This document shows positions 26,410 to 35,180 of a stretch of DNA of 64,000 nt, piece after piece (positions within the stretch are counted from its first letter, which is position 1; each line of letters starts with the position of its first letter). The notes under the pieces are model-generated. The model searched no databases and had not been told where the DNA came from. It saw only the letters and a list, made by a program, of their open reading frames with translations. Origin of the DNA: an uncultured Prevotella sp. (GTDB lineage: Bacteria; Bacteroidota; Bacteroidia; Bacteroidales; Bacteroidaceae); assembly GCA_900315835.1 (NCBI GenBank), contig ONAR01000014.1:27535-91534 (forward strand). The letters run 5' to 3'. Both the position numbers and the translations under genes were made by a program.

Positions 26410-27198
26410 ATGAGTCTCAATACTATCTTCCGCAGCATCACCGCCTGTGCCGTCGCAATCATCTTAGGGTCATGCGACGGCATGTTCGGCGGGCTGTACG
26501 ACACACCCGGGAGCGACATGCAGGCAAGGGAGGGTCAGCTCATCATCAATGCGACAAGCTGGAGCGACTGGTACTATGTCGACTTTGACTCGCTCGCAGC
26601 CCTGGCCGCGGCAAAGGACAGTGCGGGACTGGCCGCGGCGCAGACGAGGTTCACACCCTACCCCATACCCGTCACGCTCACGGGAGAGAGAAAAGATTCG
26701 GTGACGGGCATATACACCTATTGGTACGATGTATTCGGTAAAGGACTGTCGGTAAACGAGAGGCGCAGCTTCCGCCCCACTGACCTCCAGCCCGAGCCAA
26801 AGCACTGGAGCATTGCCGTGCACCGAGACAACGTGCGCACGAACGGCGCGGCGGTGCTGGAGACCAACTTCACCTCCATTGCCCAGCTGCCTAAGCAAAG
26901 CTCCGACTTCTCGGGCGGCGACTTCAAACCAGACGAATGGAGCGAGACTGACGTGTGGGTGGACCAGTCGCACATGCTGCAAAGCCTTATCGGCAACCAG
27001 GGCATCAAGATAAACAAGGTGCTGTCGTCGTGGCTCACCGTGAGCCTGCCGCCCATACCGCCTGCGTTCACCAGCAACAGCCACGTGTTTCTCATACGCT
27101 TCAAAGACGGCAAATACGCGGCGGTGCAGCTGGAAAACTACATGAACAAAGACGGTACGAAATGCTGGCTCACCATCAACTATAAATATCCGTATTGA
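26410..27198 (+). CDS. hmuY: HmuY-like heme-binding lipoprotein
   Basis: 262 residues. The lipobox IILGSC (Cys about 22) anchors it to the outer membrane. The body resembles HmuY: KHWSIAVHRDNVRTNG (the segment that in this family reads W-I-A-x-H-R), LETNFTSIAQLP, and near the end HVFLIRFKDGKYAAVQLENYMN and TINYKYPY. HmuY-type hemophores take heme from host proteins and hand it to the receptor HmuR. The stop overlaps the start of the receptor gene by one base. Heme ligands cannot be assigned by eye. Confidence 0.85.
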   Translation: MSLNTIFRSITACAVAIILGSCDGMFGGLYDTPGSDMQAREGQLIINATSWSDWYYVDFDSLAALAAAKDSAGLAAAQTRFTPYPIPVTLTGERKDSVTGIYTYWYDVFGKGLSVNERRSFRPTDLQPEPKHWSIAVHRDNVRTNGAAVLETNFTSIAQLPKQSSDFSGGDFKPDEWSETDVWVDQSHMLQSLIGNQGIKINKVLSSWLTVSLPPIPPAFTSNSHVFLIRFKDGKYAAVQLENYMNKDGTKCWLTINYKYPY

Positions 27199-29168
27199 TG
27201 ATTTCAAAGGAATATATCATTGGAATGCTCGCCGCAACGGCAACGTTACAGTGCCTGGGGGCTGAGCCTGCAGACTCGCTCTTCTCCGAGGAATACCTGC
27301 AGCAGGTGGTCGTCACGGGAACACGCTCGCCGAAGCTGCTGGCGCAGTCGCCGGTGCTTACGCACGTGATTTCGGCAAAAGACATTGAGAAGACCGACGG
27401 TACCAACCTCAGGGACGTGCTGCAGCAGCTGATGCCCGGCGTGGAATTCAGCTACTCGATGAACCAAATGCCTCACATGAACTTCTCCGGCTTCAGCGGG
27501 CAAAGCATGCTCATCCTCGTTGACGGCGAGCGGCTGGCCGGTGAGACCATGGACGACATCGATTTCGACAGACTCGACATGCAGCAGGTAGACCACATCG
27601 AAATCATCAAAGGCGCAGCCTCGGCACTCTACGGCTCGAATGCCGCAGGTGGCGTAATCAATATCATCACGAAGAAAACCAGCAAGCCTTTCGCCCTCAA
27701 CCTCAACGCGCGGCTGGCCCGACACAACGACCAGCGCTACGGCATGGTGTTGCAGAATGGCGGTAAGGCACTGCACAACGTGTTGACCATCCGCCGTACG
27801 GCGCAGGACAACTACAACGTGGAGAGCGCTGCCAACCCGGTAACGCGCGTCATCTCGACCATCTACGGCGATAAGACATGGAACTTCGAGGACCGCCTCG
27901 CGTGGACACCAACGAAGCAGTGGACGGTCACGGGGCGCGCCGGGTACTTCTTCCGTCAGGTCGCCCGTTCCGAGGATACGCCCGAGCGCTACCGCGACTT
28001 CAACGGTGGACTGACGGCCAACTGGAAGCCGACCAAGCACGATCAGATGATGCTCAGCTATGTCTACGATCAATACGACAAGTCGGACTACCAACGCATC
28101 ACGAAGCTCGACGTGCGCGACTACTCCAATGTGCAGAACACGTTCAAGCTCATCTACAACCACTATTTCGCCAACGACAACGTGCTCACCACCGGCGCCG
28201 ACTACATGCACGACTACATGTTCAACAAGAAGCTCGACGGAAGCACACGCCGGCAGAACAGCTTCGATGTGTTCACGCAGTTCGACTGGAATGTCTGCAA
28301 GCAACTGGAGATGGTGGGCGCTGTACGCTACGACTATTTCTCTGACAACGACATCCAGCGGGTCACGCCGAAGTTCAGCCTCAGATATGAGCCGCTACAC
28401 AACCTCAACATCCGCTTCGGCTATGGCATGGGCTTCCGCGCCCCGACGCTGAAGGAGAAGTATTATGAATACGACATCGCCGGCATCTGGACGCTCGTGG
28501 GTAACCCCGACCTGAAGCCGGAGATCAGCCATAACCACAACCTGTCGGTGGAATACACGCACGGCAACTATACGTTCATGATCAACGGCACCTTCAACCG
28601 CGTCAAGAACAAGATAGGCACGGGTGCACCTTACTTCGCCAATGCATCGGACGAGTTGCCTACCCTACCCTATATCAACCTGGCCAACTATAAGCTTTAC
28701 GGCGCCGACGCATCGGTGCAGGCCCGGCTGTGGAAGAGTGTCACTGCGAAGCTGTCGTATGCCTTCGTCCACGAAGAGTTCCCCAAAGACAAGGAAGGCA
28801 AGAGCATCAACAACCAGTATATCCCCGCGCGTAAGCATTCGCTGACCGCGCACATCGACTGGGACCACACATTCTCGACCCATTACGGTCTCAACATTGC
28901 CCTGGACGGCCGCTATCTCTCCTCGGTCGACAATAAGGAGTTCATCGACTATTACGACATCAGCAAGGGACTGGAAACAATACATTATCCGGCTTACACC
29001 CTATGGAAGCTTCAGGCAGTAAGCCGCATCAAGGAAGGCATCAAGGTCAGCATTGCCCTTGACAACCTATTCAATTACAAGCCAAAATATTATTATCTGA
29101 ACTGCCCGCTTACCGACGGCAGCAACCTGATGGTAGGCCTGTCGATAGACATTGACAAGCTGTTCTGA
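27198..29168 (+). CDS. hmuR: TonB-dependent heme receptor (HmuR-like)
   Basis: 656-residue outer-membrane receptor: signal peptide (about 1-22), plug domain (VVVTGTRSPKLLAQSPVLTH, LMPGVEFSYSM, IEIIKGAASALYGSNAAGGVINIIT) and a 22-stranded barrel with GFRAPTLKEKYYEYD and NPDLKPEISHNHNLSVEY, phrases seen in heme receptors of the HmuR/HemR type. It has no N-terminal carboxypeptidase-like domain. Translation is coupled to hmuY by a TGATG overlap. It would be powered by the TonB system at 31967-34997. Confidence 0.9.
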   Translation: MISKEYIIGMLAATATLQCLGAEPADSLFSEEYLQQVVVTGTRSPKLLAQSPVLTHVISAKDIEKTDGTNLRDVLQQLMPGVEFSYSMNQMPHMNFSGFSGQSMLILVDGERLAGETMDDIDFDRLDMQQVDHIEIIKGAASALYGSNAAGGVINIITKKTSKPFALNLNARLARHNDQRYGMVLQNGGKALHNVLTIRRTAQDNYNVESAANPVTRVISTIYGDKTWNFEDRLAWTPTKQWTVTGRAGYFFRQVARSEDTPERYRDFNGGLTANWKPTKHDQMMLSYVYDQYDKSDYQRITKLDVRDYSNVQNTFKLIYNHYFANDNVLTTGADYMHDYMFNKKLDGSTRRQNSFDVFTQFDWNVCKQLEMVGAVRYDYFSDNDIQRVTPKFSLRYEPLHNLNIRFGYGMGFRAPTLKEKYYEYDIAGIWTLVGNPDLKPEISHNHNLSVEYTHGNYTFMINGTFNRVKNKIGTGAPYFANASDELPTLPYINLANYKLYGADASVQARLWKSVTAKLSYAFVHEEFPKDKEGKSINNQYIPARKHSLTAHIDWDHTFSTHYGLNIALDGRYLSSVDNKEFIDYYDISKGLETIHYPAYTLWKLQAVSRIKEGIKVSIALDNLFNYKPKYYYLNCPLTDGSNLMVGLSIDIDKLF

Positions 29169-29183
29169 ATTCAATCGGTTTTG

Positions 29184-29340
29184 GTGTAGTGGCCGGCCTT
29201 GTGCCGGCCACCAACCGCCGATATACCAACAGCACACCATCGGGTAATACTACAGTGGCCGGCCCTGTTCCGGCCACCAGCCGAAAGCATAAAGCAATAC
29301 TTTCTGCGGCTGGTGGCCGGCACAAGGCCGGCCACTACAC
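29184..29340. repeat. Inverted repeat P2, perfect 29-bp arms with a third arm inside
   Basis: Arm 29184-29212 is the exact reverse complement of 29312-29340 (core GTAGTGGCCGGCCTTGTGCC). A diverged forward copy lies at about 29250-29278 inside the loop. It fills the gap between convergent hmuR and the TPR gene. Confidence 0.9.
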
Positions 29341-29375
29341 TATAAACGGGAGCCCCACGGGGACTGACAAGTCGG

Positions 29376-30830
29376 TTACTTAAGATTTGCCACCTGCTTG
29401 GCCATCTCGTTCTCCGGGTCGATGCTCAGCAGCTTCTCAGCCCACTCCTTGGAAGCAGACGTATTCTTAGCCACATTGTACTCATAGACCATGAAGTAAG
29501 AATAAGCAGCCTTCAGCATGGCATTGTCGTTGGCAGTGCGGTCAGCCTTGCTCTCCAAAGAGGTAATCAGTGCCTGATAGTAAGGCTTAGCCAAGCCCTG
29601 CTTGCTGTCGGGATCGAGCACAGAGTTGATGCTGCCACGAACATAGTTGCAATAGTTGGCCTGCTCGGGGAACTTCTCTGCGGTCTTACCATAGACCTCA
29701 TCAGCCTTCTTATAGGCAGCTACAGCGCCAGCCTTGTCACCGGCCTGCTGCTTCTTAGCGGCAATCTCAGCATAGAGACCGCCAAGGCTCTGGTAATCTC
29801 TGAACTTCGGATTGGGAGTAGCCTCAAGTGACTCGTCGAAGTACTTCACTGCGTTGTCGTAATCGTTCTTCTCGTTGTAGACATCGGAAAGATTCTTGAG
29901 CAGCGTAGGCTTCTGGACAATGGCGTTATTATCGGAGTCCAGGTCCTTTAATGCCTTCTGATAAGCATCGATAGCCTCATCCCAACGCTTTGACTGCTGC
30001 AGGGCGGTGCCATAGTAAGCATAGTCATCAGCGGTGATATGGGCGCTGTCGCTCTTATTGAACAGACGGTCGGCATAATCCAGGGCATTCTGCGGATCCT
30101 TCTTATCGGTATAGCTCCAGAATACGATACGGTTCCAGCCTGCACGACGGGGGTCTTTCTGAAGGCCGGCCTTAGCCACCTCAATACTACGGTCACGCTT
30201 GCCAAGCAGAAACTCTGTCATAGCGTACTTCGAGATATCGTCGTCCTCCATCTTAGAGAGGTCGGTAATCTTGTTATAGTATTCCTCAGCCTTCTCGAAG
30301 CGGTTGGGGACGCTCGACTGATAATAGATACGGCCGGCAAGGGCATCGACAGGGTAATCAGGACGCTGAGCACGCAGCTCCTCGAGGTTCTCAACAGCCT
30401 CCTGAGGACTACGGCCACGCAGAATCATGGCGTACTTGTAATAGCCTTCGGGGTCCTTAGGAGCGAAGTACTTCGCCTGCTGATAGTTCTCAGCAGCACC
30501 ACCGGCATCATCCTTCGACACGCAGATGTCGCCCTTGAGCAAGAAAGCAGGTGCATACTTACTGTTCTTAGCCAATGCGTAATCGGCGAAGGCCTCAGCA
30601 TTGGTCAGATCCTTAGCGTTATAGAATGCCTTACCAATAGCAACAAGAGCCTCGGGACTCTTCTTGTTATCCTTGTAGAGCTGCTTCACCGACTTGTCAT
30701 AATCGGGGCCCTTTGCTTTGACCAATGCTTCTACTTGAGACTGTAAGGCCTTCGTATCAGTTTGGGCCATTACCGGCGCAACCGTTCCAATAAGAAGAGC
30801 GCCTGCTAAAAGGTATTTATAAGTTTTCAT
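29376..30830 (-). CDS. Periplasmic tetratricopeptide-repeat protein
   Basis: About 484 residues after a signal peptide (MKTYKYLLAGALLIGTVAPVMAQ). It is a chain of TPR-like helix pairs with the A-x-x-Y/F spacing, e.g. AYFAPKDPEGYYKYA-like, WDEAIDAYQKALKDLD, NAVKYFDESLEATPNP, KAGAVAAYKKADEVYG. Follows the ExbB-ExbD-ExbD-TonB-PstS genes after a 166-base gap and is probably part of the same unit, as in other Bacteroidales. A scaffold for the TonB complex or for envelope assembly is inferred; the sequence gives no catalytic motif. Confidence 0.85.
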   Translation of the reverse strand: MKTYKYLLAGALLIGTVAPVMAQTDTKALQSQVEALVKAKGPDYDKSVKQLYKDNKKSPEALVAIGKAFYNAKDLTNAEAFADYALAKNSKYAPAFLLKGDICVSKDDAGGAAENYQQAKYFAPKDPEGYYKYAMILRGRSPQEAVENLEELRAQRPDYPVDALAGRIYYQSSVPNRFEKAEEYYNKITDLSKMEDDDISKYAMTEFLLGKRDRSIEVAKAGLQKDPRRAGWNRIVFWSYTDKKDPQNALDYADRLFNKSDSAHITADDYAYYGTALQQSKRWDEAIDAYQKALKDLDSDNNAIVQKPTLLKNLSDVYNEKNDYDNAVKYFDESLEATPNPKFRDYQSLGGLYAEIAAKKQQAGDKAGAVAAYKKADEVYGKTAEKFPEQANYCNYVRGSINSVLDPDSKQGLAKPYYQALITSLESKADRTANDNAMLKAAYSYFMVYEYNVAKNTSASKEWAEKLLSIDPENEMAKQVANLK

Positions 30831-30996
30831 AATCATGTTGATTTTAAATTAAACTTATGTTCTTTGACTACGTGGAGACTCGCCGACCGCCGTCTGATTG
30901 ATGTTTTCTCCAACGAAACACAGCGTATCATCACGAAGTTTATAACATGACGTTAGTATGAATAAAAAGTTGCTTTCTATGCCTATTGTTTATCTT

Positions 30997-31956
30997 TTAT
31001 TGACCGACGTTAACATCTCTGATGTTAATATTGCCCAAAACAGGGAGTAAACCGGCCTTCATGACGATACGCTGCCCTTTAGGACCTTCTATGAAATGAG
31101 CAAATCCCCATGGCAGGCCCTGCCGCGGGTCGTTGACCAACGCGTAGACGGTGCGGATGAAAGGATACTCATCATTATAGATGTAGTACTGGTAGGGCTT
31201 ACGTCCGCTCGTTGCCGTTGCAGGATGAACCTTGCTCACGCTCATCACACGGATGTTCTTATTGAATGTAAGATTGGTCGTATCCCGCTTGTCATTGAGC
31301 CAGTTATTGCCAATGATGCCTATGGTACCGGGATGCTGCTCTACGTATGATATCACCTCAGCGGTCTTGTTCACTGCCACCACATTCGGGTTGACAATGG
31401 CCTTTCCGCCAAGGAGAGAATCTTCTACCCAATGCACAGTGCTTGACTTAGGATTGTCGAAGACCACTGTGATGATACCACCCTTTGAACCTTTATATAT
31501 CTGGTTCCAGCGGGTAGTCTTGCCCAACATGATGTTCTTGAAGTCGGTAGCCGATATCAAAGTATCTCTACTGTTCTTGTTGACGATGAGCGCCAAAGCA
31601 TCGTAAGCAATCTTAACCGACTGTGGCATAAACTGCTTTGCTTTCAGCGCCTGTATCTCCGAAGGACGGAAATCGCGCGTTGTGAAAGCAAGCCATGTCT
31701 TACCATCCATCAGCTTCTTGATGGCTGTCGACTCGTCAGTATAAATAGGAGTGACTTTGGCTTGCGGGTAATCGTTTTCGAATACCTGCTTCTCTTCGTC
31801 GATGATGGGACTAAAACTTTCATCAGAGACGAAAGAAATCGCCCCTGATGAATAAGTATCTGTCCTTCCATCCTTGCTCTTCTTGCCATTACCGCAAGAA
31901 GAGCAAAGACAGACAGACAATGTTAATCCTACTAAAATGTAAGATGCGAACTTCAT
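30997..31956 (-). CDS. PstS-family periplasmic binding lipoprotein
   Basis: 319 residues. The lipobox LCSSC (about Cys 21) makes it a lipoprotein. The body is a PstS-like type II binding protein: ISFVSDESFSPIIDEEKQVFE, DESTAIKKLMDGKTWLAFTTRDF, YDALALIVNKNSRD, KNIMLGKTTRWNQIY, SSTVHWVEDSL, GTIGIIGNNWL. The phosphate loop of true PstS (TGSG-like) is not obvious; SFSPIIDEE stands in its place. No PstC, PstA or PstB nearby. It lies 10 bases after tonB, so it may be an accessory of TonB energisation rather than of an ABC importer. Confidence 0.8.
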   Translation of the reverse strand: MKFASYILVGLTLSVCLCSSCGNGKKSKDGRTDTYSSGAISFVSDESFSPIIDEEKQVFENDYPQAKVTPIYTDESTAIKKLMDGKTWLAFTTRDFRPSEIQALKAKQFMPQSVKIAYDALALIVNKNSRDTLISATDFKNIMLGKTTRWNQIYKGSKGGIITVVFDNPKSSTVHWVEDSLLGGKAIVNPNVVAVNKTAEVISYVEQHPGTIGIIGNNWLNDKRDTTNLTFNKNIRVMSVSKVHPATATSGRKPYQYYIYNDEYPFIRTVYALVNDPRQGLPWGFAHFIEGPKGQRIVMKAGLLPVLGNINIRDVNVGQ

Positions 31957-31966
31957 AAATCTAATA

Positions 31967-32815
31967 TTACTGCAATCTGAAGGATACAGGCACGTTGTAC
32001 TTCACACGCACAGCTGAACCGTTCTGCTTACCAGGGATCCAGTGAGGCATGCCTTTGATGACACGTACTGCCTCCTTGTCAAGTGAGGGGTCAACAGAGC
32101 GTACAACATTCACGTCAGTGATGCTGCCGTCACGCTCGACCACGAAGGACACGACCACACGACCCTGAACACCATTCTCCTGTGCGACAACAGGATACTT
32201 GATGTTGTCATTGAGGTATTTCATCAGGGCACCCTGGCCACCGGGGAATGAAGGCATCTGTTCTACGACATCGAACACCTTGTTCTCCACCTCGGGCTTG
32301 GGCTCAGCCTTGACAGGCTCGTCCACCACACGCTGGGTGACTTTCAGCACCTCACCGGCATCGGAGTTACCCTTAACATCGAGGGCACCGATAGCAGTGT
32401 TGGTCTGCATCAACTGGTCTTGGGTCTTCATCTCTTCCTCAGGCTTCACCTCGTTATCCTTCTTGATGACAGGGGCGGTGAACTTGATTGAAGACTTAAC
32501 CTCTTTAACCACTTCCTTCTTCTGCTCCACCTCAACCTTACGCTCAACCTTAGCTTTTTGCTGCTTCTTGGGCTGATTGAGGGCGGACAGTTCTGTTATA
32601 GCATCATTCTTAGCATGCGCCAACTGATACTGGTCGTATCTGGTTTTCAACCAGAAGCCGATAATCAGAATAGCTGCAAGAACGACGATGGTGACAATAG
32701 CCTTAACGTTTCTCTTAGGAGTGCCCTTACGGAGCTTATAGGCACCGTAGGCCTTATTACGTCCTTCAAATATAAGGTCACACCAACCGTCTCTTGTTAA
32801 ATCAATATTTGCCAT
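31967..32815 (-). CDS. tonB: TonB energy-transducing protein
   Basis: 282 residues: a cytoplasmic N-terminus (NKAYGAYKLRKGTPKR), one membrane helix (about 36-55), a Lys/Glu/Val-rich periplasmic spacer (about 80-185, little proline), and a C-terminal TonB domain (GVQGRVVVSFVVERDGSI, VVRSVDPSLDKEAVRVI, MPHWIPGKQNGS) that contacts the TonB boxes of outer-membrane receptors. It follows the exbB/exbD genes in one operon. It would drive HmuR and the receptor at 55398. Confidence 0.94.
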   Translation of the reverse strand: MANIDLTRDGWCDLIFEGRNKAYGAYKLRKGTPKRNVKAIVTIVVLAAILIIGFWLKTRYDQYQLAHAKNDAITELSALNQPKKQQKAKVERKVEVEQKKEVVKEVKSSIKFTAPVIKKDNEVKPEEEMKTQDQLMQTNTAIGALDVKGNSDAGEVLKVTQRVVDEPVKAEPKPEVENKVFDVVEQMPSFPGGQGALMKYLNDNIKYPVVAQENGVQGRVVVSFVVERDGSITDVNVVRSVDPSLDKEAVRVIKGMPHWIPGKQNGSAVRVKYNVPVSFRLQ

Positions 32816-32843
32816 TTTTTAACCTTTCTTGTTTAGTGATACC

Positions 32844-33491
32844 TTATAGCTTGACGTTATTCTCCTTCAGGAGCTTCAGGTCATTATCATTGATCTTATC
32901 AATCACGTACTTACCGATAGAGCAAATCTGCATCTCATCCAGCGCATCAACAAGGTTCTTATACGACGCATTGTCGGTAGCCTTGATGATGATGGTCAGC
33001 GTGTTGATTCGCTGTCCGTCGATAATACCGGCCTTGATTTGAGCAAGCCGCTGATTATAGATAGAGTCCGGCATCTTCTTGTTAGGATTGTCTTTTTCCT
33101 TATCAAGCTTAGCCTTAGCCTCCATCACGGTCTTAGCAGGCTGCGTGCCATCCTCGGTCTGGTGATTGAAGATGACAGAACGGATACCCTTTGCACCCCA
33201 GGTTGTCTTCACCAGACACTTAGGATTTTCGGGCTTCACCTGTCCAGCCACATAGTAGAGTTGGTTGTCGGCCGTGCAATAGAACGTAAGGGTATACGAT
33301 TCCTTCGTCACGGTCTTATCCTGATCTGTAAGGTTCTTATCGTTACTCGGCATACTCAATTCCATCGTCTGGGGTTTAGCCAGAGACGTACAAAGCATGA
33401 AGAACGTGATAAGAAGCATCATCATATCAACCATAGGAGTGAAGTCCACACGGACATTCATCTTCTTCTGTTTGCTTTTTCCTACTGCCAT
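32844..33491 (-). CDS. exbD: ExbD-type biopolymer transport protein (second copy)
   Basis: 215 residues, single N-terminal membrane helix in RVDFTPMVDMMMLLITFFML; the Asp of VDMMM is the proton-pathway residue of ExbD. The periplasmic part is longer than E. coli ExbD (141) and holds an insertion rich in Lys and Asp. Three bases after the first exbD copy, 28 bases before tonB. Two non-identical ExbD proteins are typical of Bacteroidetes and may form heteromeric pairs in the motor. Confidence 0.92.
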   Translation of the reverse strand: MAVGKSKQKKMNVRVDFTPMVDMMMLLITFFMLCTSLAKPQTMELSMPSNDKNLTDQDKTVTKESYTLTFYCTADNQLYYVAGQVKPENPKCLVKTTWGAKGIRSVIFNHQTEDGTQPAKTVMEAKAKLDKEKDNPNKKMPDSIYNQRLAQIKAGIIDGQRINTLTIIIKATDNASYKNLVDALDEMQICSIGKYVIDKINDNDLKLLKENNVKL

Positions 33492-33494
33492 CTT

Positions 33495-34121
33495 TTAGTC
33501 CTCCGCTTTCTTATATTGAGTAATCAGATAGTAACGGTTCTCACTCATATCCTGAAGCTCACTCATGATCTTCTTGATTGTCTTGTAAGGCGTCTTTTCA
33601 TCGGCCTTGATGGCAATCTTGGCGGCCGGGTTGGCGTCCTTGGCGGCCTTCACCCAGATTTGGAACTCACTCATGGCAGCATCGCCCGTCTTACCTTTTA
33701 CAGAGTCGGTGGGAATGCCATATTTCTTGAGCTCCTCAGGCATCTGAGCCTCGTCCAGGCTAAGAAAAGCCTGAAGCTTGTCCATAGGAACGCCCCACAT
33801 AGGAGTATTCAGGAACTTCTTCGTCTGAGCGCCAGACAGAGAAATACCGAACTGGCCGGTAACGTCCGACAGAACGTTCTGCACGTCGGTAGTCTTGTCC
33901 ATGCTCATGAAGATTTTTCCGTCATTGCTGACGAGCACATTCAAGACGTTGTTTTCCGGGACCTTGATTTCCGATACGGATCCAGGCGTGTTTACCTTCA
34001 CTGGCTCCTGCTTGACAAACGTAGATGTCAGCATGAAGAAAGTCAGCAGAAGCACCATCACGTCGGACATAGGGGTCATGTCGATCCAGACGTCTGCCTT
34101 CTTAATTTTTACTTTACCCAT
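33495..34121 (-). CDS. exbD: ExbD-type biopolymer transport protein (first copy)
   Basis: 208 residues with one membrane helix in WIDMTPMSDVMVLLLTFFML; Asp of MSDVM aligns with the proton-carrying residue, so both copies keep it. The periplasmic domain begins near residue 45 (VKVNTPGSVSEIKVPENNVL). 30 bases after exbB. With ExbB it forms the proton-driven motor that energises TonB. Confidence 0.92.
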   Translation of the reverse strand: MGKVKIKKADVWIDMTPMSDVMVLLLTFFMLTSTFVKQEPVKVNTPGSVSEIKVPENNVLNVLVSNDGKIFMSMDKTTDVQNVLSDVTGQFGISLSGAQTKKFLNTPMWGVPMDKLQAFLSLDEAQMPEELKKYGIPTDSVKGKTGDAAMSEFQIWVKAAKDANPAAKIAIKADEKTPYKTIKKIMSELQDMSENRYYLITQYKKAED

Positions 34122-34151
34122 AGCGATAAAATTTTAAAGGGTTAGCAAAAA

Positions 34152-34997
34152 TTAAGCCTCGTCTGTGTGGTTAGCTTCGTAAGTCTGTGCGATTGTGTAA
34201 CCTACCTCATCGAGTGCATAAGTCAGCTTATCGATCTTATTGGTGTAGAAGTTATAAGCAATAACAGCGCACCAAGAAGTTGCGATACCGAAGGCCGTGT
34301 TGACCAGAGCCTCAGAAATACCAGTTGACAGAGCAAGTGAGTCACCACCGCCACCAGCAGCCAGAGCCTGGAATGAACGAATCATACCGGTCACAGTACC
34401 GAGCAGTCCGGTAAGGGTACCGAGGGTAACGATAGTAGCGAGAATCGGGAGGTTCATCTGCAGGGTAGGCATCTCAAGCTGAGTAGCCTCCTCGTGAGCC
34501 TGCTCGATGCGGGCCACCTTCTGGCTCTTCTTCAGAGAAGCGTTGGCACCGCTCTCCATGTCTTTGTAAGCGTGCAGTGAAGCCAGCACAACGTTAGCGA
34601 CAGAACCCTGCATCTTGTTGCAGAGATCCTCAGCCTTGTTGAAGTCGTTGGCAGCAAGAGCAGCCTTGATGTTGGCCACGAACTTGGTCAGAGAACCCTT
34701 ACCGAAAGCGGTCTTCAGAGCGAAGTAGCGCTCAACAGCGAGGCAGAGCACGGTAAGCAGCAGCGTGTGGATGATAGGCACCACATAACCACCCTTATAG
34801 ATTGTACCGAAGATGTTGAGAGGAGCATTAGCATTGTCACCACCCTGGAAGTTGGAGCCACTGCCAAGCCATAAATTGTAGATGCAAAGTGCTGCAACGA
34901 AGCAGAAAACAATAATCCAGAATGCACCTCTGATACCAGTGAAGCCTGAAGACTTCTTAGCAGCCTTGGGGGCTGCGGCCTTTTGTGTAGTTGCCAT
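34152..34997 (-). CDS. exbB: ExbB/MotA/TolQ proton channel protein
   Basis: 281 residues with an Ala/Lys-rich start (ATTQKAAAPKAAKK), a first helix (FWIIVFCFVAALCIYNLWL), a second (VVPIIHTLLLTVLCLAVERYF) and two in the C-terminal half (NLPILATIVTLGTLTGLLGTVTGMIRSF; LVNTAFGIATSWCAVIAYNF), the MotA_ExbB signature. First gene of the operon exbB-exbD-exbD-tonB-pstS-like-TPR. A minus-strand TATCTTTG (35123-35130) lies about 125 bases upstream and may be its -7 box. Confidence 0.94.
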   Translation of the reverse strand: MATTQKAAAPKAAKKSSGFTGIRGAFWIIVFCFVAALCIYNLWLGSGSNFQGGDNANAPLNIFGTIYKGGYVVPIIHTLLLTVLCLAVERYFALKTAFGKGSLTKFVANIKAALAANDFNKAEDLCNKMQGSVANVVLASLHAYKDMESGANASLKKSQKVARIEQAHEEATQLEMPTLQMNLPILATIVTLGTLTGLLGTVTGMIRSFQALAAGGGGDSLALSTGISEALVNTAFGIATSWCAVIAYNFYTNKIDKLTYALDEVGYTIAQTYEANHTDEA

Positions 34998-35122
34998 AGT
35001 TTTTGTTTAAATTTTGGTTATAAATGAATAATTGATTTTCCTATAAGTTCAATAGCATTGTTTATTATGTAGCATCGGACAGCATGTAACCTACGATTAG
35101 CCCACAGTCGCCTTTGCACGCA

Positions 35123-35130
35123 CAAAGATA
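35123..35130 (-). promoter_or_regulatory. Possible -7 box of the exbB operon
   Basis: Minus-strand TATCTTTG about 125 bases before exbB. A -33 TTTG is not clear at 19-21 bases, so confidence is modest. A 5' leader of more than 100 bases would follow. Confidence 0.4.
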
Positions 35131-35180
35131 ACAACTTTTGTATAGATATTCCTTTGTTTGCGTTCTTTTTAACACTATTT

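Noticed and set aside
30837-30996. Separate promoter or small gene between PstS-like and TPR genes
   Set aside because: No consensus box pair or coding signal was found in the 166-base gap.
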